This document shows positions 1 to 7,141 of a stretch of 9,549 nucleotides of DNA, one piece after another (position 1 is the first letter of the stretch; each line of letters begins with the position of its first letter). The stretch covers positions 1 through 9,549 of the forward strand of contig JAFDJC010000108.1 of the NCBI GenBank assembly GCA_019307665.1, given 5' to 3'. The translations under genes were made by a program, and so were the position numbers. The notes beneath the pieces are model-generated. The model saw nothing but the letters and a program-made list of their open reading frames with translations. It made no database searches and had not been told where the DNA came from. The DNA is from Deltaproteobacteria bacterium. GTDB taxonomy: Bacteria; Desulfobacterota; Desulfobacteria; Desulfobacterales; SURF-7.

Positions 1-5
1 GTTGT

Positions 6-101
6 CTGGGTGCAAAGCACAAGAAGCTTTGAGCGGGCGTAAATTTTGAGAACAGCTTCTTGCCCTTCGGGCACCGGCAACGAGTTGCCGGTGTTACCCA
101 G
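6..101. repeat. Nested inverted-repeat structure, possible dispersed repeat or structured RNA
   Basis: Several complementary arms nest here. An outer pair CTGGGT (6-11) / ACCCAG (96-101) encloses AGAAGCT (22-28) / AGCTTCT (54-60), a small TGCCC/GGGCA hairpin (61-73), and a strong 9-bp hairpin CACCGGCAA-CGAG-TTGCCGGTG (72-93). The last two share two bases, so they are partly exclusive. The layout is a closed multibranch fold, as in REP/MITE-like repeats or structured RNAs. No family is recognised. Short open frames cross it on the minus strand but have no convincing start or ribosome site. The arms are seen directly; that it is a mobile or repeated element is inference. Confidence 0.45.
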
Positions 102-200
102 TGCATAAATCTCTTTTATGGAAACGGAACGTTATTATGACAACCACTATAATTAAGGATTTGAAAGCATGAGCCACCTCACCTCCTCGAGTCAGTCCAT

Positions 201-238
201 AAAAGTGCCGGTTTTATCATGATAAAACCGGCACTTTT
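201..238 (-). terminator. 38-bp perfect palindrome after the kinase-like gene, probable intrinsic terminator
   Basis: AAAAGTGCCGGTTTTATC (201-218) is followed by AT and its exact reverse complement (221-238), so all 38 bases are self-complementary. It begins 4 nt beyond the TAA stop of the kinase-like gene. The RNA hairpin has a GTGCCGG/CCGGCAC core and ends in TTTT on both strands, so it could terminate in both directions. The T-run is only four bases and lies within the stem, which is weak for a classical terminator. An exact palindrome this long could also extrude as a cruciform or bind a dimeric protein. Confidence 0.65.
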
Positions 239-242
239 CCCA

Positions 243-2987
243 TTACCGCTTCGATCGTTCTTTAACAAGCCTGAACCCGGTAAAATAATTGCCGCTGTCC
301 GATTTATAATAATGTCGATTGGCACAGCGGCTCTCGTTTTCCGAATGATACCAGCTTCCCCCTCTGATCACCCGAAATTCACTATCTCCCCTGACGATTG
401 GATTGATCTTTTGGTGCTTTAGATACGCATCCTCATCATATATATCTGCTACCCATTCATAAACGTTTCCCAGCATGTCATGAAGCTGAAACCTGTTTGG
501 CGCCTTCCAGCCTGACGGATGCGTTGTACGTTGACTGTTTCGAACAAACCACGCGACAAGGCCGGTTCCGATTATATCACCGGATAATATTTCTTGATTG
601 TCTCCGCTCTTGCAGGCATACTCCCATTCCGCCTCTGTAGGAAGCCTGTACACAACCTTTCCATCCGTATTCATCCGGTTAATTTTCTCAATAAACAGAT
701 TGACATCATTCCAGGATACATTCTCCACAGGATAGTCATCGCCCTTGCTGAAAAATGACGGGTTATTACCTATTACACGCACCCACTGGCCCTGAGTCAC
801 CTCATACTTTCCTATCCAGAACCCGTTTTTAAGGCATGCTTCATGGTAAGGTGTTTCATCGGCACCTTTGCCAAGTTCATCATCCTTAGCACCCATCATA
901 AAACACCCTTTTTCAATCCATACAAATTCCATTTGAGTAACCGGATCTATGGATTCTTCGCCCTGCTGCGGTGGAATTGGTTCGAATTCTGCGTCGATGA
1001 TTTCCATTATTCCGTCTTGTACATCTATTGTTTGAACCCAGTCAATATGGTCCTTCAATGTGACTTTGATTTTATGGCTCCCCTTCTTAACGTTTTTAAT
1101 CTTTCCAGGCGTTATGCCGACATATTCACCGTCAAGATACCATTGGGCGGCAGCAGGATTGCTTTTTATGGAAACACTGCCGCAAATTGGCTTAAGTGTA
1201 AATACGTATTCTGATATCTTGTTTTCACGAATGCTGACACTCTTTACGGCTGAGCCAAAACACTCTTTTTTCACCTCAATTTTTATGCTTCCTTTCTTGA
1301 GCTTTTTAAGTTTAACTGGTGTCTTTCCTCTTTTTTTACCTTCTATATATACATCGGCATTAGATGGTCGGCTTTTGATGCTCAAACTGCCATATGCAAA
1401 ACCCATTTCAGCAAACAGCGTTATGGCCTCTCCGGGTTTGATATCAACTTCTTGTTTCCAGCCGTTATAACCGGTTCTTTTTATGACAACCTTGTGACGG
1501 CCCGGTTTCATCTGCGTCATGTCAAAGGGGGTTTTGCCAAGTTTTTGATCATTGATAAAAACACTTGCCCCCATTGGTTTACTTGTGATGTGGATGCTAC
1601 CATTGGCGGCTTTCAATGTTGCCGACACTTGAGTCATCTTCACAGAAAATATCTCAACATTCTGGTGAAAACTATGATATCCTTCTTTTTTGACCATCAG
1701 AGCATACGTTCCTTTTTTCAGCTTGAATAATTTCAAAGGGGTTTTACCGCGCCTGCGGTTATCCAGATATACATATGCCTCTGATGGTATGCTCACTATA
1801 TTCAAGTCTCCCAAAGGCGGCTTTGTGAGTTTTCTTTTCTTTACTTTTTTAACTTTTTCAGTTTTTACGCTTTTAGCCTCAGTCACATCAGCACGACGCA
1901 TTTTAAGAGGAATGGCCTCAGGAATAATTGTGTGAGATACAGTTCTTTTATCAGGCATTTTCTTAAAATAATACCATCCAAAACCAGTGGCAAGCAGAAG
2001 CAGAGTTGATAAAACCGCATATAAAAAGACGGGTTTTTTAGCTTTCTCCTTTGCTTCTTTCGGTTTTTTTTCTTCTTCAACCTTTTTTTTTTCATCAACA
2101 GGCTCACCTGTTTTTTCATTTATGGTAGAAATTTGTGGGTCATCCGCAAGTAGGGCAATAAAGTCGCCTGCCTTATCCGGTCTTTCTTTAACATTTTTTG
2201 CCAGACCGGAAAAAAGCGCATTATTTGCAGCATCAGGAATGCCGACAATCTTCGGAACGTCTTCCCCGGCAGTCGACCTTCTCAATTTATTTGTGTCAAA
2301 ATGCGGTTTTCCTGCGATAAGCTCATATGCTATTGCTGCAAGCGCATATATGTCTGTTCCCGGATCGACAATGCCTTCTTCGCTGATCTGCTCGGGTGCC
2401 TTATACGGCAAAACAGCTTCTCGAACATTTTCCGGTGAACGATGTATGACAATTTCACTTACAGCCCTTGACACTCCAAAATCAGCAACCTTGGCAATGC
2501 CCTCCTTTTTAACAAGAATTGTTTCGGGCCTTATATCGCCATGGATAACCGCCGGGTTCCTTGCATGGGCAAAATCAATTGCTTCGGCAACCGGCCTGAG
2601 CAACCTGATAACTTCTTCAAACGGTAACCGCCCACCATTATCAAGCAGATATTGTGAGAGGGTAACACCCGGCACATATTCTGCGGTAGTAAATAAAAAG
2701 GACTTCCATTTTTCAAAACTATAAAGGCGAATTATATGATCATGTTCAAGAGTTAATGCCAATTCGGTTTCGCGCTTAAGTGTTTTGACGGCGTACCGAT
2801 TATTGAACTGCTTATCCGGCAGTACCCTGAAAGCAATGTTCCTCTCCTTCTCCCGGTCATATGCCATATATTCCAAAGTAGTAGCATCTTCACGTATCGG
2901 CATCTTAATCAAATACCTATCTGCCACGATACGATGTTTAGAAATCAAACTCTTTATTGATTCCATTTCAGAGTATTTTTGCCTCAT
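243..2987 (-). CDS. Membrane kinase-like protein with four PEGA repeats and an FGE-sulfatase-like domain
   Basis: This 914-aa protein combines a Hanks-type Ser/Thr kinase fold (about residues 21-285), a Lys/Glu-rich linker (298-318), one transmembrane helix (319-341), four PEGA repeats (about 393-460, 462-530, 533-600, 603-670) and an FGE-sulfatase/C-type-lectin-like domain (679-912). The kinase keeps E73, D151 (HGDIRPET), D169-F-G, APE (197-199) and D212. It lacks a glycine-rich loop, has R54 at the VAIK lysine, and has R153 and T156 for the catalytic-loop Lys and Asn, so it may be a pseudokinase. The FGE domain has the fold markers RLPTEAEWEYA, GNVYEW, RGGSW and GFR, but not the cysteine pair of true formylglycine-generating enzymes. 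PEGA and FGE parts probably face the periplasm. The ATG at 2987 follows AGGA with 6-nt spacing. A strong promoter lies upstream and a palindrome follows the stop, so it is likely monocistronic. Its biological role is unknown. Confidence 0.9.
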   Translation of the reverse strand: MRQKYSEMESIKSLISKHRIVADRYLIKMPIREDATTLEYMAYDREKERNIAFRVLPDKQFNNRYAVKTLKRETELALTLEHDHIIRLYSFEKWKSFLFTTAEYVPGVTLSQYLLDNGGRLPFEEVIRLLRPVAEAIDFAHARNPAVIHGDIRPETILVKKEGIAKVADFGVSRAVSEIVIHRSPENVREAVLPYKAPEQISEEGIVDPGTDIYALAAIAYELIAGKPHFDTNKLRRSTAGEDVPKIVGIPDAANNALFSGLAKNVKERPDKAGDFIALLADDPQISTINEKTGEPVDEKKKVEEEKKPKEAKEKAKKPVFLYAVLSTLLLLATGFGWYYFKKMPDKRTVSHTIIPEAIPLKMRRADVTEAKSVKTEKVKKVKKRKLTKPPLGDLNIVSIPSEAYVYLDNRRRGKTPLKLFKLKKGTYALMVKKEGYHSFHQNVEIFSVKMTQVSATLKAANGSIHITSKPMGASVFINDQKLGKTPFDMTQMKPGRHKVVIKRTGYNGWKQEVDIKPGEAITLFAEMGFAYGSLSIKSRPSNADVYIEGKKRGKTPVKLKKLKKGSIKIEVKKECFGSAVKSVSIRENKISEYVFTLKPICGSVSIKSNPAAAQWYLDGEYVGITPGKIKNVKKGSHKIKVTLKDHIDWVQTIDVQDGIMEIIDAEFEPIPPQQGEESIDPVTQMEFVWIEKGCFMMGAKDDELGKGADETPYHEACLKNGFWIGKYEVTQGQWVRVIGNNPSFFSKGDDYPVENVSWNDVNLFIEKINRMNTDGKVVYRLPTEAEWEYACKSGDNQEILSGDIIGTGLVAWFVRNSQRTTHPSGWKAPNRFQLHDMLGNVYEWVADIYDEDAYLKHQKINPIVRGDSEFRVIRGGSWYHSENESRCANRHYYKSDSGNYFTGFRLVKERSKR

Positions 2988-3050
2988 GCTGAATCCTATT
3001 GAAAGAAGTCACAATTTTTCTAAGTTATTTTACAAGTGATGTGATTCATA

Positions 3051-3078
3051 TTTATATTGAACTGTCTAATACTGTCAA
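3051..3078 (-). promoter_or_regulatory. Sigma70-type promoter of the kinase-like gene
   Basis: On the minus strand, TTGACA (3078-3073) is followed after 16 nt by TATAAA (3056-3051), about 64 nt upstream of the ATG at 2987. The -35 box is consensus and the -10 matches five of six bases. A 6-bp inverted repeat, AAGAAT (3077-3082) / ATTCTT (3091-3096), overlaps the upstream edge of the -35 box. It could be an operator, or the remnant of a terminator for rsmG, which ends at 3123. The boxes are seen directly; activity is inferred. Confidence 0.7.
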
Positions 3079-3122
3079 GAATCCTTCCGAATTCTTTCTG
3101 ACTACATAAAATAATGACGACA

Positions 3123-3797
3123 TTAAACCGTTCTGATTTTAATAAGTGTTCTTTCCGAATTGATAAACGGCAGGGTGTAGGTACTTTTTTGGATCTCAAA
3201 ATCGTATTCATCACATGTGTGAAGAAATTGGAAGTCTTCCTTTTTTTTACCCTTCATTGCAATCATGGTCCCCTTTCTCTTTTTCAGCAAAGGAAGCGCA
3301 AGGCTCACAAAATGATCGACGCTTGAAAAAGCCCGGCAGATAGCAATATCAAAATATCCGGCAAAGGCATCGTCTTTTGCCAGATCTTCAGCCCTTGCAT
3401 GTATCGCTTCTGTTTGAGCAAGACGGGTAATCCTAATAATATGCTTTAAAAAATTCACTTTCTTCCGGGATGAATCCACGAGGACAACTTTTATAGAAGG
3501 GCGTAATATCTTAATTGGAATGCCTGGGAAACCGCCCCCGGTACCGATATCGATAAGAGAAGACCCTGTCTCTAATGCTGCGGCAGGCACTAAAGAATCC
3601 ACAAAATGTTTAACCGCAGCTTCAAGCGGGTCGATGATGGCGGTGAGGTTAACTTTTTGGTTCCATTTATAAAGTTCTACGGCATACTGTGATAATTTTT
3701 CCACATGATCCCGGTTAATCTTGATATCCAGCTTTCCCACGCCTTCCTCTATTATGGCCTGCCATTTCCGACTACCGATCTTCATGTTTTGAAGCAT
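3123..3797 (-). CDS. rsmG: 16S rRNA (guanine527-N7)-methyltransferase RsmG (GidB)
   Basis: RsmG transfers a methyl group from S-adenosylmethionine to N7 of G527 in 16S rRNA of the 30S subunit; loss of the family enzyme elsewhere gives low-level streptomycin resistance. At 224 aa it is slightly longer than the E. coli enzyme (207 aa). Family motifs are KWNQKVNLTAI (44-54), HFVDSL (64-69), the SAM-binding loop LIDIGTGGGFPGIP (81-94), VDSSRKKVNFL (107-117) and CRAF (154-157). The first ATG (3797) lies inside the 3' end of the CoA-transferase/GNAT gene, giving a 26-nt overlap and suggesting translational coupling. Its ribosome site is poor, only a GGA 8 nt upstream. An in-frame ATG at 3785 and a GTG at 3740 preceded by GAGG are alternatives, so the exact start is uncertain. 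The function is secure. Confidence 0.95.
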   Translation of the reverse strand: MLQNMKIGSRKWQAIIEEGVGKLDIKINRDHVEKLSQYAVELYKWNQKVNLTAIIDPLEAAVKHFVDSLVPAAALETGSSLIDIGTGGGFPGIPIKILRPSIKVVLVDSSRKKVNFLKHIIRITRLAQTEAIHARAEDLAKDDAFAGYFDIAICRAFSSVDHFVSLALPLLKKRKGTMIAMKGKKKEDFQFLHTCDEYDFEIQKSTYTLPFINSERTLIKIRTV

Positions 3798-5664
3798 CTG
3801 TAAAGTCCATGATAAATTCTATTTCGCTCCCTCCGACAAAAGACGTTTCAAGGCTGGGATACTGCTTTTTAAATATATGTATCATGGCCACATTTCCCCT
3901 GAGTACGCTTGCAGTAAATTTCGTATAATTATTTTCCTTTGCGATCTCCTCTAAAACGCCCAGGAGGTATGATGCTATACCAAACCCCTGTAAATCTTCA
4001 CGAACCACAAACGCGACTTCGGCAATATGCTCCTCTACTTCGGCATAGGTTCCAATGGCCATAATCTCCTTATGCCCACCTTTCTGAACAAGACCTAAGA
4101 TGGACATGTTCCGTCGGTAATCGACGGTGGACCACTGTTTCTGCATCATCTTGTGGGAAAATATTTTTTTCTTGTAAAAAAAGCGATAGAAAATCGTTTT
4201 TTCCTGAAGAGAATAGTAAAAATTCCTTGATGAAAATTCATCTGACGGTAACATCGGCCTAAATTCTACTATTCTTCTGTTCTTCAATTCGAGAACGCTT
4301 TTATAATTTTCCAGGAAAATCAGGTCGTCACTGGACGGTGGGAGCTGGTCACCAAAAATATAGCGATGTTTCTTAGCCTCTTTAATCAGGCTGTCACGAA
4401 ACTTGGGGTGGGCAATCTGGGCAAGCTCGATTACTCTTTGATAAATCCCCTTTCCCTGAAGTTCTGCAATGCCGTACTCTGTGACCACAAAATTCACATC
4501 ACCCCTGGTTGTGGCAACACCCGCACCCTCGCTCAAATGCGACACAATACGTGATACGGTTCCGTTTTGCGCTGTAGACGGAAGTGCTATGATAGAAAAA
4601 CCACCCTTTGACATTGCACTGCCCCTGATAAAATCCACCTGGTCACCAATCCCGCTGTAAAACAGATAACCCACCGAATCTGTGCAGACCTGGCCTGTTA
4701 TGTCTACTTCGAGAGCTGAGCTAATGGATATGAGGTTATCATTGCGTGCGATTTCTGTTGGATCGTTAACAAAATCTGAGGAACAAAAATAAAACATGGG
4801 ATTATTGTCAACATATCTGTAAATATTCTCAGATCCCATGCAAAGCGAGGCCACAACACGGCCCGGAAGAAACGTCTTTTTCTTGTTGGTGATCACATTT
4901 TTTTCAAATAGCGGGAGAAAACCATCTGTGATCAACTGTGTATGTATCCCGAGATCCTTTTTGCCATCGAGATATTTTAAAATCACGTAGGGTAACTGGC
5001 CGAATCCGATCTGAAGCGTTGCGCCATCCGACACAAGCTGAGAAATAAAATGGCCGATTCTGCGTGACACTTCATTATCCTGCATACCGCTTAAGCCCTC
5101 CACAAGAGACTCTTCATGGGGCACAAAAAAGTCTATGTCGTCTGTGTGGACAAAGCTGTCCCCCCATGTCTTGGGCATACGGGGATTGACCTGTGCGATA
5201 ACCAGCTTGGCACTCTCCAGACCGGCGCGTGTGATATCCACAGACACACCCAGACTGCAGTACCCGAATTCATCAGGCGGACTAACCTGAATCAGCGCCA
5301 CATCAAGACCGATCCGCTGACTTTTAAACAATTCCGGAATCTGTGAAAGATATGCGGGAATATAATCAATCTTTCCGTCAAAGGCTGCCTGCCTCAGCGG
5401 TCGGCTGATAAAAAATAGCTTTATTGAAAACCGTTTAAGGAATGAATCATCTTCTACAAACTGTGCAAGGGTTGAGGAGAGCATCTGATAAATCGTAATA
5501 TCCTGTATTGACTCATCATTAACCATTGCCTGAATAAGGTGCTGTGGTTCACCACATCCGGTGCCGATGAATACCCTGTCGCCGCCTTTAATTTGTGAAA
5601 TGGCTGATTCGGCACTTACAACCTTTTTATCATCGCAATAATTTATCCATTTATCGCTACTCAT
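3772..5664 (-). CDS. Acetyl-CoA hydrolase/transferase-family CoA-transferase fused to a C-terminal GNAT acetyltransferase
   Basis: Residues about 10-440 form a two-lobed CoA-transferase of the acetyl-CoA hydrolase / 4-hydroxybutyrate CoA-transferase family, which moves CoA between carboxylic acids through a glutamyl-CoA intermediate. Markers are the N-terminal IGTGCGEP (33-40), LQIGFGQLP (217-225), MGSENIYRYVDNNP (276-289) and TEYGIAELQGK (395-405). The family HTE/HSE motif reads H241-T242-Q243 here (codon CAG), so the usual catalytic Glu appears to be Gln. Residues about 465-625 are a GNAT domain resembling the one fused to NDP-forming acyl-CoA synthetases, with EFRPMLPSDE (467-476) and the acetyl-CoA loop VREDLQGFGIASYLL (554-568). 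The ATG at 5664 is well supported by AGGAG 8 nt upstream (5673-5677). rsmG overlaps its 3' end. Likely cytoplasmic acyl-CoA metabolism with possible lysine acylation; substrates cannot be read from sequence. Confidence 0.9.
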   Translation of the reverse strand: MSSDKWINYCDDKKVVSAESAISQIKGGDRVFIGTGCGEPQHLIQAMVNDESIQDITIYQMLSSTLAQFVEDDSFLKRFSIKLFFISRPLRQAAFDGKIDYIPAYLSQIPELFKSQRIGLDVALIQVSPPDEFGYCSLGVSVDITRAGLESAKLVIAQVNPRMPKTWGDSFVHTDDIDFFVPHEESLVEGLSGMQDNEVSRRIGHFISQLVSDGATLQIGFGQLPYVILKYLDGKKDLGIHTQLITDGFLPLFEKNVITNKKKTFLPGRVVASLCMGSENIYRYVDNNPMFYFCSSDFVNDPTEIARNDNLISISSALEVDITGQVCTDSVGYLFYSGIGDQVDFIRGSAMSKGGFSIIALPSTAQNGTVSRIVSHLSEGAGVATTRGDVNFVVTEYGIAELQGKGIYQRVIELAQIAHPKFRDSLIKEAKKHRYIFGDQLPPSSDDLIFLENYKSVLELKNRRIVEFRPMLPSDEFSSRNFYYSLQEKTIFYRFFYKKKIFSHKMMQKQWSTVDYRRNMSILGLVQKGGHKEIMAIGTYAEVEEHIAEVAFVVREDLQGFGIASYLLGVLEEIAKENNYTKFTASVLRGNVAMIHIFKKQYPSLETSFVGGSEIEFIMDFTDASKHEDR

Positions 5665-5834
5665 TCTGTTTTCTCCTGCAGGACATCAACGAAGAAGCTG
5701 TTGAGACCCGGGTCAATCGTTGAAACACGGCAAATGTGCCAATCAGGCGTTCTGTTTCCAAATTAAGGGGAGCAAAAAAACACTATCATTCCCATAAAGC
5801 TGCGGGACGGATAAGCAGATCAATCGATTTGATA

Positions 5835-6209
5835 TTATTTGTGACTGTCTATATATTCTTTAACTTTTTTAGTAATGGCAAGCAATTGGCTTCCATAATC
5901 ATATGGTTTATCTCTTTCGGCATTTCTCACAATCAAATTCAGTTCCTGGGAAGGGAGTCCATCATTTTTGTAATCTTTTACCTTGAAATATGCTTTTTTC
6001 TGGATTTCCACGGTATATTGCTTAAGCCTGTCGTTATCAGGATATTTTTTTTCGGCATTTGCCGTAATTTTTTTTACAATATGTTGCGGCACCTGCCGTT
6101 TCACCTTGGTGTAGTCCTCCAGAAAGTCCTTGGCACAAACAGAGGATAAGCCGGCCATATATACAAGGCTCACTAAAAACAGTAGAATAAAGTTTCTTGT
6201 CTTTTTCAT
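5835..6209 (-). CDS. Small exported protein of unknown function
   Basis: A 124-aa protein with a clear Sec signal peptide: a basic N-terminus (MKKTR), a hydrophobic core (about 8-20) and a probable signal peptidase I site after SSVCA (about residue 26). The Cys is not in a lipobox, since the preceding residues are S-S-V, so a lipoprotein is unlikely. The mature part, about 98 residues, is hydrophilic and Lys-rich with no second membrane segment; it contains paired Lys/Tyr stretches such as AEKKYPDNDRLKQYTVEIQKKAYFKVKDYKNDG. I recognise no family. The start is the ATG at 6209, which has GGAG (6215-6218) 5 nt upstream; an in-frame TTG just before it is too close to that site. It is probably a separate transcription unit, because a hairpin lies in the 251-bp upstream gap and 170 bp separate it from the CoA-transferase gene. 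Confidence 0.75.
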   Translation of the reverse strand: MKKTRNFILLFLVSLVYMAGLSSVCAKDFLEDYTKVKRQVPQHIVKKITANAEKKYPDNDRLKQYTVEIQKKAYFKVKDYKNDGLPSQELNLIVRNAERDKPYDYGSQLLAITKKVKEYIDSHK

Positions 6210-6268
6210 CAATTCTCCGATACTTTTAAATATCTTTAATCCTTCCAGAGTGTTTTGTTATGCTTATT

Positions 6269-6297
6269 TGTTTTGCAGATTTCGACTTAATTGTCAA
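6269..6297 (-). promoter_or_regulatory. Candidate promoter of the small exported protein
   Basis: A consensus TTGACA (6297-6292, minus strand) lies about 85 nt upstream of the ATG at 6209. The hexamer 17 nt downstream (AAAACA, 6274-6269) is a poor -10, so either the promoter depends on an activator or the true -10 lies in the A/T-rich bases further down. Placement is right for the small exported gene, but support is weak. Confidence 0.3.
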
Positions 6298-6315
6298 TAT
6301 GTTCAACCCACAAAC

Positions 6316-6344
6316 CAGGTCGGGCTTTTCCCTAACCTGTTTTT
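6316..6344. terminator. Hairpin with a plus-strand T-tract in the thioesterase / exported-protein gap
   Basis: CAGGT-c-GGG (6316-6324) pairs with CCC-ta-ACCTG (6330-6339) and is followed on the plus strand by TTTTT (6340-6344), the form of an intrinsic terminator. Both flanking genes are on the minus strand. There the hairpin would serve the thioesterase transcript, whose stop is at 6461, but the minus-strand tail (GGTTTGT) is T-poor. It may act in both directions or stop an antisense or small RNA. Confidence 0.5.
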
Positions 6345-6460
6345 CTCATTTCCGTACAGGGCATTAAATCGAGTAGGAGGAGGGTTATTTGGCTATTGCT
6401 GAATATTAAATTTTAGTAAAAGTTGAAATGAGCAGCAATTTTATAGGATAACTTTCCCTG

Positions 6461-6934
6461 TTAAAGGGAGTCTCCGATCTCCTCGGTCCCCAGATCCTTT
6501 ATAGATTCAAATTTCTTTGCCAAGGGATATTGGGAAAAAGTGCCTATTCCTTTGGCCACTAGACGACCGGTTTTCTTCTCAACAATTTTGCCGCTTGCCA
6601 CAACTAGCTTTGAACCTGTAAAATCAATATCACCGGTTCCCTCCAGTACATCACCAGGTTTTACCCTTGTTAGATAGTTGATCTTAAACTCCACCGTGGC
6701 ACACAAATTCTCTTTGGAAACCGCCCAGGAGAGCACTGTGACGCCGATAACCGCATCCATGAATGCAGCTATCACACCGCCATGACACGCATCGGGGGAT
6801 GTGAGATGATGCTTTTCAATTTTTAACGTATAGGTAATGTTACCCGGGGCGTGAACGGTAAGATCCATGCCCAGATGGTCATCGAACTGGACCATTTCCT
6901 TATAAAATACTTCAAAGTCCTTTGCAAAAGACAT
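6461..6934 (-). CDS. PaaI-family hotdog thioesterase
   Basis: A 157-aa single-domain hotdog protein of the PaaI/YdiI type, which hydrolyses acyl- or aryl-CoA thioesters, usually as a tetramer in the cytoplasm. The signature is C50-HGGVIAAFMDAVIGV, with H51-G52-G53 and D60 on the hotdog helix. It is followed by the family strands ATVEFKINYLTRVKPGDVLEGTGDI (79-103) and KTGRLVAKGIGTF (121-133). The length fits the family; the last 20 or so residues (FESIKDLGTEEIGDSL) are an acidic tail beyond the core. The ATG at 6934 has a weak GGA 6 nt upstream. No confident promoter is visible, although an isolated TATAAA sits at 6962-6967 on the minus strand. It stands alone between tRNA-Pro and the exported-protein gene. 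The substrate cannot be assigned; housekeeping removal of stalled acyl-CoA or aromatic-CoA is plausible. Confidence 0.88.
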   Translation of the reverse strand: MSFAKDFEVFYKEMVQFDDHLGMDLTVHAPGNITYTLKIEKHHLTSPDACHGGVIAAFMDAVIGVTVLSWAVSKENLCATVEFKINYLTRVKPGDVLEGTGDIDFTGSKLVVASGKIVEKKTGRLVAKGIGTFSQYPLAKKFESIKDLGTEEIGDSL

Positions 6935-7141
6935 ATGTCATCCAACTTTTTCATATTCCAATTTATACAACTCACCAAAAAAACAATCTTCATTTGATAC
7001 CACGATTCATAAAAAAATAACAGGGCTTGATTTTAACCCGGCAAGGTAGCATCTCAAATGGTATGAAGTCTCCCCGATCACATAACCTTTTATGGCCTGA
7101 ATATTCCCTTGACTGACTTCACTGGCAACTATGTTTCCCAA

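Noticed and set aside
2..106. Short minus-strand open frames crossing the nested repeat
   Set aside because: They run off the window edge, have weak starts and overlap strong inverted repeats, so chance frames in a repeat are more likely.
168..221. A 17-codon plus-strand frame from ATG 169 with AAGGA upstream
   Set aside because: It is very short, runs into the palindrome and lacks a matching -35 for the TATAAT at 148-153.
1..240. Template repeat of a diversity-generating retroelement
   Set aside because: No stretch here resembles the 3' end of the kinase-like gene, so the retroelement idea rests only on domain architecture.
1060..2724. Several long plus-strand open frames across the kinase-like gene
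   Set aside because: They are antisense shadows of a clear multidomain coding region and show no domain of their own.
5705..5714. GACCCGGGTC palindrome upstream of the CoA-transferase gene as an operator
   Set aside because: A single 10-bp palindrome with only a weak flanking CAACGA/TCGTTG pair (5687-5722) is not enough to name a regulatory site.
5736..5755. TTGGCACATTTGC on the minus strand as a sigma54 promoter for the CoA-transferase gene
   Set aside because: The GG and GC elements are three bases too close for the -24/-12 spacing.
6455..6469. TCCCT/AGGGA hairpin at the thioesterase stop codon as a terminator
   Set aside because: The stop codon is in the loop, the stem is 5 bp and no T-tract follows on the minus strand.
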